Source: Entamoeba invadens IP1
Lineage: Eukaryota; Evosea; Mastigamoebida; Endamoebidae
DNA: 64,000 nt
Reading direction: 5' to 3'
NCBI RefSeq assembly: GCF_000330505.1
Contig: NW_004443753.1
Location: 102,957-166,956, forward strand
Shown here: positions 50,362 through 58,537 of the stretch, piece by piece
Position numbering within the stretch: position 1 is the stretch's first letter
Layout of the letters: every line of letters begins with the position of its first letter
Translations under genes and position numbers: made by a program
Notes under the pieces: model-generated
Database searches by the model: none
Told to the model about the DNA's origin: nothing
Seen by the model: only the letters and a program-made list of their open reading frames with translations

Positions 50362-51511
50362 ACGACAAAGATGGAATGCCTTTAGTAGTTGCCATCCTTT
50401 TTTTTATTGCATTCCATTCCACAACAACTTTTCAAATCGTTTTGACAACCTTTGATGTTTCATTCGTTTCGGGTGATTTCCCTTTCTGTATTTTGCCAGA
50501 ATGGTGTGATTTTTGAATGATTTGGTTCAAAAAAACTAGAAGTGTTAGTTTAGGTATTGTTTTTTTTCTCCAAATATCGTTTTTGTTGGAATAGATGCAA
50601 ATGGTATTGTGATATAAATAAGAGCAAAAAATCAAGTTTGGTGGATAAGTTTTTGTTTTTTTCTATTGTGAAAATAATAACAAAGAAATTGTTTGTTTGG
50701 CAATTAATGGTTTGTTTTGTCTGCTGTTTCAAACGTTTACAAACTATTTTTTACTTTGTGTCATTTTTTTTAATAAAAAAAACTGGTTTTAAATGGTTCT
50801 TTTTCGAGCAAAAAAACGATAACTAAGGGAAGTATCTCACCAAAAAAAAAGGTTTTTGTCGTAAATAATAATTTAACTTAAAAACATGATTGTAAAACTG
50901 TTTTTCATTTTTCTATTTTGTAATAATAAATATATTTTTATTATTATATTTTAATAGTTTGTTTGTGTTAGAATCGTCATAGATTATAGTTATAATATTT
51001 TTTTTTGTTTTCATGGGTGTTATAGTTTAATAATAGTTTTATATAGTAATGAAAGTCAATTTCCATTGTAATTGGCAAAAAAAAACATAAAGATAGTTAA
51101 AATGAAAAAAAAACTACATAATTATAAGTATATTATAAAAAAATAAATCATATTTTAAAATTATAACAACATGACGTAATATTATTGTTTTTTTATAAAT
51201 ACACTTGTTTAATTATAATATAATTTACTATTATTTTAATAGTAAATTTATTGAATTACAAACAAATGTTAAAAATAATTCAAAATCGAATTATAACATA
51301 TTAACATTTGATTTAAAAATGAATTCAAATTTATTAGATACTTACCATAATAAGTAGAATGTAAATTATTAAATTGATAAAATGACAAACATGATTGATA
51401 ATGACCAGAAAATAGAGTAATAAAAGAGTTTAAAATTATGGATAAATAATATAGTTATTATTGGAAAATACGAAAAAACGACTTGGAACTTATAAATTCC
51501 AGTATTTTTCA
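50362..51511. other. Divergent intergenic region
   Basis: Near the GEF start there is GGAATGC (50373-50379) and the inverted GCATTCCATTCCAC (50409-50422). From 50560 the DNA becomes long T and A runs. No gene seen. Confidence 0.5.
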
Positions 51512-53283
51512 ATGATCAAATGTGACCATTACTACGAAGCTACCAATCCTTACACCTTTCCGTTTGGTGTTTTGTGTCAACCACTGGAATGTCAACCACC
51601 ATTTCCGTGTTCAGAGACAGTTCAGAAATTACCTCTTTCGTGTCGGGTATGCCATTGTTATAACAACTGTTACAACCTCCAAATGAGTGGCGAGTTTCTT
51701 TGTTGTGTTTGTGGTGCTATCAATCAATCAATGTCCTCTCCTAAATACACATCAAACTCCACAGTCGTCTCAGAGTACTTGTATCAATCGTCGGGATACT
51801 ACTCGATTCCTTCTAAACTCCCCGCACCACACTCAACAGAAATTCTCTTCTTTGTCCTATTCAATGTCAGGAAGGAGAAGATCTCGTCAGTGCTCACGAC
51901 CAGTTTAACAAATTTATCGGCTAAAATCACGAAAAAAAAAAGTTACCAACAAAATTGTGTTTATTTGTTCAGTGCGAAAGTTCGTATATGGTGACTGTGA
52001 CTCGGGGAGAACAAGTTCATCTTTTACAAGTCCCACTTGATTTAACAAATGAAAATTTCGATTTTTCAGATTACGTCAACCCAAGTACCCTTGGGTTTTG
52101 TCCAGTTGGCATCGACGCAGACATTTCAATGCTTTCAAAGTCGTTTAGCGGAGAGATGAAACAAACAAACAACTATTCAGACTTACTTGAAATACTTAAT
52201 CAAATCAATTCATTTTCGAAGAGTGGAGTAGATGCTCGTGTCTGTGTTTTAACAGAAAATGTCGTGTCTTCCGAAATTTCGTTTGTTACGGAGTCTAATT
52301 TTTCATATCCGACGCACTTCGTGTTATTCGCAAATGAGATCGGGGCGATCAAACAAATATCGAAAATAGTTGAACAGACTGGGGGATCATTTCATCAGTG
52401 GAACTATGAAAATGTATATCAAGTCTTTTTAAAGGACCTGTTTGATAGACTGTTGTGTGTGCGAACGCGGGGAGGGAAGAGGTTGGTGGTAGTCAAACAT
52501 GAAACGGTCACGCCAGAATTTACTGACGAACAGTATAATACAGTGAACGCAATGCCAAGTTCAACTCCATTTACACATTTCTATTTTAAACTCAAATTTG
52601 GGAAGTTGTATAACTTGAACTATTTCCAGGTGATAATTGAAGACGTACTCCTCTGTGGCGGAGAGGCTATTCCATACACCCGAATCGAAACTGTCAAAGT
52701 TGGTTCAACGAAAGACACCCTCAGGTTCTTCGACAATTATCCACTTTCACTTGCACTGAATGCTGTGCTCCACCTCCAGCACGAAGAAGCAACACACGTC
52801 ATTCAAAATGCAATTAAATACAATGCTGTTTGTAAGCAGCACACAGTCGTTAAAGAGTTGAACAGAGTCCTTCCAGTAATTATCAACAGTGGTTTGTATG
52901 CAAAAGAAGGGACACTCTCTGAAATGTCGAGGTACTTGTTGCTTCGACATTCGGAACTCTACGGGATGGATGTGTTCTTTCCTAAGATGTTGGTCTTCAC
53001 ATCTCTCTGTTCTGTTGTAGAGAAGCAAGACAAAAAGAGTTTGGAGGAACTCAAGAAGATGGACGCTGCTGTTGTTCTGTTTCCGTGCCAACGTGTTCTA
53101 TTAGTGATATACAGTAAGAGGATTGTTAAGCCAGGAATTCCACTTCGAGACAATTTGAAGAAGGTCACACACCTTCTAGCAGACATCTACAAGTTCAATA
53201 AATTTGACCAACGAAGACCCCAGCGATACGTTGTGTGCGACTTCTTAATTGACGACCCAGCGCTGAGAATGTACATTCAATGA
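51512..53283 (+). CDS. Divergent Sec23/Sec24-like COPII protein, frame-disrupted
   Basis: An upstream frame (ATG at 51512, stop at 51992-51994) and a downstream frame (open from 51925, stop at 53283) overlap in different frames. The first has a zinc-finger like Sec24 (LSCRVCHCYNNCYNLQ, FLCCVCGAINQ) and the start of a vWA-type trunk (TEILFFVLFNV). The second gives a beta-sandwich and helical part (LYNLNYFQVIIEDVLLCGGE). A one-base loss near the A10 run at 51932-51941 or near 51990, or an intron with a non-standard donor (51957-52015), would reconcile them. COPII subunits coat ER exit vesicles. Confidence 0.65.
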
Positions 53284-53434
53284 TTCTATGTTGTATTTAT
53301 GTTTGTACATTCGAATGAAAAGGTTTCTATCGTCATGAATAGTAAAATGAATAATAAAAGTATTAAAAGGGAATCCAGTAGTCTTGAAGGAAGAAACCCT
53401 ACTTGGAGCTGAAACTCTAAATTTTTTGAGCACG

Positions 53435-53958
53435 ATGGTTTGTTAAGTTATCCAGGTATCACATAAGACAGAAAGACTAATCCGTAGGCCTTTGTAACTT
53501 CAGAATCCGATTTCCAACACATGCTTCGTGTTTGCAACACAAATCTCGACGGTAAGAAAAAAGTCCCATACGCGTTGACTGGGATTAAGGGGTGCGGAAG
53601 ACGTTTTGCTTTCCTTGTCTGCAAGCGTGCTGGTATCGATGTGAACAGACGTGCCGGCCTTTTGAAGGCTGATGAAGTCGACAAAGTCGTCGACATCTTG
53701 ACCAACCCATTGAACTACAAAATCCCCGTCTGGTTCTTGAACAGACAAAAAGACATTAAGGACGGAAAGAACTGTCAACTCATTGCTAACGCCGTCGAGA
53801 CTAGATTGAGAGAAGACATTGAAGCACTCAAAAAAATGAGAGCTCACAGAGGTCTTAGACACTACTGGGGTTTGAGAGTCAGAGGTCAACATACCAAGAC
53901 TACTGGAAGAAGAGGAAGAACCGTCGGTGTCTCCAGAACCAAAGCTCCTTCCGCTTAA
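53435..53958 (+). CDS. RPS18: 40S ribosomal protein S18 (uS13), start codon in its own exon
   Basis: The ORF from 53521 lacks the conserved S18 N-terminus. Upstream, ATG (53435-53437) is followed directly by a GTTTGT donor (53438); a TAG acceptor ends at 53487 and exon 2 (53488-53958) continues in phase. The product, 157 residues, begins [16 protein letters not shown], matching the human MSLVIPEKFQHILRV. The remainder is very conserved: [38 protein letters not shown] and [16 protein letters not shown]18 sits in the head of the 40S subunit near the P-site tRNA. Confidence 0.97.
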
Positions 53959-54162
53959 TCAAGCTTTTTGTGATGTGGGTTTGGGTTGGAACTATTCATT
54001 ATCCTATTTTTTACTATAACTCTCTAATTGTTGTAGTCTAATAGCTTTACTCTAACTTTTATACTATTCCAATTGAATTGTTATTAATATGGTATATTTT
54101 ATAATATATATACTATAATTTTAATACCCATTTATATCAACTGGCGTGGCGTGTTGTGGCAC

Positions 54163-54170
54163 AAAGTGAG
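54163..54170 (+). promoter_or_regulatory. AAAGTGAG element
   Basis: Identical octamer to those upstream of STT3, RMI1 and the Nup98-like gene; here 29 bases before the next ATG. Inferred from recurrence. Confidence 0.3.
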
Positions 54171-54199
54171 TAAAAGTCATAGGAACTGGAAAGACTATT

Positions 54200-54667
54200 A
54201 TGTTCCTACTCATTGTGGTACTCATTACATCCACTTTTGCTATCACTCCAAGTCAAGAGAAACTGCTCGACGAAATGAAAGAGACCCAAAGGCTCGAAGT
54301 AGACACATTGGCAGACAAACTGGCAACAAAACAAACAACCGCCGTTGTCCAACACATCCCACGCCCTTATTCAACATATTTCCAAAAGATGATGAACACT
54401 GAAAACGATGACAAACCACTTAACATCCAGTCACGGTACTCGAAACCTATCAAACATTCCCATAAAAAGGTCGGACATGTTCTCGACGAGATAGGAGGAA
54501 GTATCCATGGAAGACATGGCTTTGACTACGCTCATACCAGAGATGTGAAAACAAAACACGGCCGCTCTTATTCAAAGAGTTCCGTCAGTTATTATACTTC
54601 CGATCCTTCAAACAAGAACTTTGCAAATCAATTCTTCCAAAACAAAGACGGCGATCTTTGGTTTTAA
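54200..54667 (+). CDS. Small secreted protein, unknown function
   Basis: 155 residues with a clear signal peptide (MFLLIVVLITSTFA, cleavage likely after Ala14). The mature part is rich in Lys, His, Ser, Tyr and Asn (IKHSHKKVGHVLDEIGG, GRHGFDYAHTRD) with no cysteines and no recognised domain. It may be secreted or lie in the vacuolar system. Confidence 0.65.
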   Translation: MFLLIVVLITSTFAITPSQEKLLDEMKETQRLEVDTLADKLATKQTTAVVQHIPRPYSTYFQKMMNTENDDKPLNIQSRYSKPIKHSHKKVGHVLDEIGGSIHGRHGFDYAHTRDVKTKHGRSYSKSSVSYYTSDPSNKNFANQFFQNKDGDLWF

Positions 54668-54724
54668 TTTATTTCTCTGTGTCTGGTCGGTCATTCCCAA
54701 TGCAAACCAACTGGTTGTATGCAC

Positions 54725-57700
54725 TCAATTATTCTTTGGTTCGACAGCAAGCTCTTCGACGTGCATGTCTGTATCCCCTTCCACTTTCTTTTCTAACTTT
54801 GCCGGTTCTATTGGAATGGAGGGAACTTGTTCGATACTCTTCTTCGGCTCAATCGTGATGCTCTTCTCGTTCTCTTCCACCTTCTTTGTAACAAAACCGG
54901 GTTCTTTCAAAATATCTTCATTCGACTTTTCTGTTTGCAGTAAGAGTGGTGTCTTCTCTCCTTTACTTTCTTTGGGTGTTTCAAGTTTCTCTTTGACAAG
55001 TTGTATATTTGCGACGGGTGTTGGAGTCACTGTTTGTTGTTTGGTATTACCTGCGTCGACATTCTTCTCAACTTCCATTAAAGGTGTTGAAAGATCGACC
55101 TGAGGTGTAATTGGTTCCATTTCCATTTTGTCAAGTTGAGTGATGTTTGTGTTGGCTTCCTTCTCTTTGGTGTTTGAAACAACTGTACTTTGGAAGAGTT
55201 TGCTCTCAATTTCCATCTTCTTGGTCTCCTCCTTCTCTTTCTCACTTGAACTCCCATCTTCAATAACGGTTGGCTCTTTCCTCGCATTTGTCAAATAAAA
55301 GCCAACAACAGCTTCACATCGCTTCGTCACAAATTCCATTCGTTCACGCTCGTCCGTGTACCCCAATTTACTCAACATGAACTTGATGACCAAATTCTTG
55401 AGCCAAAGCCCAGGACATTCAAGCCCATACCTCTTCACTTCCATTAACAAAACTACATCCGTCGCTCCTCCCCATTCACTCTCGGTGGGATACTCGGGGC
55501 CTTCCTTCCCATCTTCCATCTCTTTCAACGCAAGCAAGACACTCGCATACTTCTCGCTATTCTCTCGGATCTTCTTAGAGAAATGAACACCTTCAAACCC
55601 AATTTCTTTCACTTGTCTCTGTGCTTTTGTCGAAAATTGTTGGAAGACACCCTTCGGCCAATTCTTCTTTTCAAGTCCATACCTCAACATCATGCAAGTC
55701 ATGCGCTGAGCTACAGCAACGGCTTCCTCCTTTTCAATCTTCTTTTGGTACATCTTTTGGAGCTCTGTGGTGACCCCCTTTGTGTCTTCGTCGACGACAT
55801 ATTTCATGTTGTCGTCATTCAAATCAAACACACGAATGTCTTCATCTTTCACTAAGTCACTAATCCCTCTTTTCCGGTCGTCCTTCTTCACACTCTCACA
55901 CTCCATTTTCTTCGCAGTGTCGTCGTTGATTTCTAAGTACTCGATGTTCTTCATACCACTCTTCGTCTTCACTATTTTCATCGACTTCTTCTCGCGATAC
56001 AAACGGTTCTTCTCTTCTTGTTTGATGCGCTCCTCTTCATTCACGCGTTGTTGCTCCTCCGCGCGCTTCTTTTCTTCTTCCATCAGTGCCTCCAAATTCT
56101 CACGTTTCATCGTCTCAAATTTCTCGACATCTTCTTTGGACCCAGTTCGGAGGACTACAAGCTTCTCGTTAGTCTCAGCAATCTCTTTGTTCAAATTCTC
56201 GCCCAATATCTTCTTCGTTTGTAACACGGAGAATCTTGCCGTCGAGGACTTGTCGTGCAACGAGAAAATGCCGTCGCCGCATCGCATCATCGCCGCATTG
56301 TCTTCGTCGATCGTATCTTCAAACACAAAGTACACAATTTTAAGGTCTTTCGCCATCCCAAGTCGCCACTTCCAGCAGATCTCTTCGACCTTTCGAGTGG
56401 TGTAGTCGTTATCCAACATGATGAGACAGTCCGCTTCAGACAAATCGACTCCTTCATTATACGCGTTAGAGTCGACACACAACATCGTCGCTTTCTTATT
56501 CACAAATTCAGACGCTTGTTGGATGTTCTCTTTCATCGAATTTGACCACGAAACGTATTTGCATTGCATCACCTTTTTAATGTAGTCCAGTGCGGCTGCT
56601 ATCGGACTCATTAACACTACCTTCTTCCCTAAATTGCGATACATTTGCACAAACTTCTCACACACCGTCATCTTCATCCCTTTCACATTCATTTGGAACG
56701 AAGAAACATTCGGAAAGAGTAACACTCGGCGCATGTCTTCCGCTAACGATATCTTCGATTTCCCACTTTGAATCGATTCCATCGTGTCATAGTAAATGCC
56801 TCCTTGCTTCTGTTGCATTTTTATCATCACAAAAGTCGTGTAGATCGACGGCCCACTCCCATCAAACCGGATTTTAACAATTTCGTTCCGCGCTTTGCAT
56901 TGCAAGAACGCCGTGAGTGCGTCGTACGTCTTTTCGTTCCGCGAAATCGCGATGAACCGCTCGCATTGTCCAAATCGGATTGTTTTGATCGTCATGTTGT
57001 CCTCTTCCTGGACATCCACAAGCATACACTCAAACTTGATTCCTTTCTTGAACGTAAACTTCTTGCAACACAACACGACAATTTGTGGTTTTAACTTATC
57101 GCCGTCATACAACTCCAATTCATATAACGACTCCAACACTTCTGATGTTGGCAATTTGACGATATACGTGAGTTGCACGCCGGGGAATAAATAAGGAAGT
57201 TGAATGGTGTAATACGGTAAAGTACTTTCATCACATACAATTAACTCGGCCTTATTACAGCGAGACTTTTTAAATGCATGAAACATATACCCAAGTGCAG
57301 CTGTTCTCTTCCCATATCCACCAGTAAATAAAATATCTTGTCCACTCTTAAACCCCTCTTCAATCTGCGACTGGACTTCTTCTTCCTCGTCATTGAATGT
57401 AATTGGAAACCTTCCTATCGCATTACTCCACCGCTGTAAGAGCGACGCATTTCGCTCGGTTGTGAAGAAATTGTAGACTTCGTCGGAGACAAAAACGTCG
57501 ATGGTCCCCGGCCACTTCACGCGATACATCGTCGAACTCTTTCCCGCTTCGTCGACTTGTGGGAGCTCTTGAATGATCTTCGACGGTATCAGTAACTGCG
57601 TAGGAACCATTTCTTGTATGAACGGTAAGACCTCCTTATGTTTTCTCTTTTGAAGGTCTTTCAAAGGTAAGTCCAAGTTCCACGTCTCGTTGAATTTGTC

Positions 57701-58165
57701 GACAATGCCGTCTCTATCGATCGTCGGATTGACTTCGGATTCCAATATCCACGTTGCTTCCGTCAATGAAAAGTTTTGCCATTGGACCAAATAGAGGACT
57801 TTGTCTGTCGGATACGTTTGGTAAAAGAGTTCCGTCGAAGGAACGAAGTATTTGAAAATCGTTGAAATCGGCACAGAGTCATTCTTTGGAATGTGTTTCG
57901 TTAAAACTTGTCGGATGACTAAAGAAGACTGCGTTTGCATATTAATTTCTTCTACTCTCTTCTTCTCTTCTTCTTCGTCTTGTTTCATTTGCTTGTGGCG
58001 CGTCCTCTTGGGACGAACTGGAGATTCTTCTTCCGAAGATGTCGAATTGACTTCCACTGGTTCTTCTCGGGGTAGCAATGTTTTCCTTAACACTACATAT
58101 TCAAATGTGTCTCCCCCTCGTTGTATCGTCTTTTTCTCAGTGATCAAATCGTTGATTTGGTCCAT
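54725..58165 (-). CDS. CHD-like chromodomain protein with degenerate SNF2 ATPase
   Basis: 1146 residues. Two chromodomain-like regions are at about 95-165 (VLYLVQWQNFSLTEATWILE) and about 205-240 (MYRVKWPGTIDVFV). A SNF2-type ATPase follows, but the motifs are worn: Walker A reads GGYGKRTAAL (about 278), the DEAH position reads LVDVQEED (about 378), and motifs V and VI read DSNAYNEGVDLSEADCLIML and ICWKWRLG. The acid and the usual arginine arrangement are missing, so hydrolysis is doubtful. After about residue 690 it is charged coiled coil and disordered sequence. Probably a nucleosome-binding scaffold. Confidence 0.75.
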   Translation of the reverse strand: MDQINDLITEKKTIQRGGDTFEYVVLRKTLLPREEPVEVNSTSSEEESPVRPKRTRHKQMKQDEEEEKKRVEEINMQTQSSLVIRQVLTKHIPKNDSVPISTIFKYFVPSTELFYQTYPTDKVLYLVQWQNFSLTEATWILESEVNPTIDRDGIVDKFNETWNLDLPLKDLQKRKHKEVLPFIQEMVPTQLLIPSKIIQELPQVDEAGKSSTMYRVKWPGTIDVFVSDEVYNFFTTERNASLLQRWSNAIGRFPITFNDEEEEVQSQIEEGFKSGQDILFTGGYGKRTAALGYMFHAFKKSRCNKAELIVCDESTLPYYTIQLPYLFPGVQLTYIVKLPTSEVLESLYELELYDGDKLKPQIVVLCCKKFTFKKGIKFECMLVDVQEEDNMTIKTIRFGQCERFIAISRNEKTYDALTAFLQCKARNEIVKIRFDGSGPSIYTTFVMIKMQQKQGGIYYDTMESIQSGKSKISLAEDMRRVLLFPNVSSFQMNVKGMKMTVCEKFVQMYRNLGKKVVLMSPIAAALDYIKKVMQCKYVSWSNSMKENIQQASEFVNKKATMLCVDSNAYNEGVDLSEADCLIMLDNDYTTRKVEEICWKWRLGMAKDLKIVYFVFEDTIDEDNAAMMRCGDGIFSLHDKSSTARFSVLQTKKILGENLNKEIAETNEKLVVLRTGSKEDVEKFETMKRENLEALMEEEKKRAEEQQRVNEEERIKQEEKNRLYREKKSMKIVKTKSGMKNIEYLEINDDTAKKMECESVKKDDRKRGISDLVKDEDIRVFDLNDDNMKYVVDEDTKGVTTELQKMYQKKIEKEEAVAVAQRMTCMMLRYGLEKKNWPKGVFQQFSTKAQRQVKEIGFEGVHFSKKIRENSEKYASVLLALKEMEDGKEGPEYPTESEWGGATDVVLLMEVKRYGLECPGLWLKNLVIKFMLSKLGYTDERERMEFVTKRCEAVVGFYLTNARKEPTVIEDGSSSEKEKEETKKMEIESKLFQSTVVSNTKEKEANTNITQLDKMEMEPITPQVDLSTPLMEVEKNVDAGNTKQQTVTPTPVANIQLVKEKLETPKESKGEKTPLLLQTEKSNEDILKEPGFVTKKVEENEKSITIEPKKSIEQVPSIPIEPAKLEKKVEGDTDMHVEELAVEPKNN

Positions 58166-58537
58166 CGTCTTTCTCTCTATTCACAGTTTCTTTTTTCTCA
58201 TTTTTCTCATTTTCCTTCTTCTAAAACAAAGAAGAAATCTTAGGGTTCTTTTTCTCTTTTTTTCGGACCACTGGAGAAAACATCTTCTGAGCTTTTCATT
58301 CATTTTGTCAATGGTATGAAAACACCAAATTCTTTTCTCATATGTTTTCATTCAAAATATCAGACTCTACCGTTTCCTCTCTTTTTGGTCATCTTCTAAT
58401 TGTGTTGATTTAAACCATTTTAAATACGTAAACTATTTGAAATAATTCGATGAATTAAACAAGCGAAAATAGAATTCAATTAATCAATAGTAAGAAGAAC
58501 TAAACAAGAACCAAGTTGTAAATAAGACAAGACTATG
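58166..58537. other. Intergenic, no gene seen
   Basis: Pyrimidine-rich leader of the CHD-like gene followed by AT-rich sequence. Confidence 0.5.

Noticed and set aside
51955..51999. A 14-base intron (GTTTATTTGTTCAG) reconciling the Sec23/24-like frames
   Set aside because: The phase works, but the intron is far shorter than any plausible for Entamoeba.
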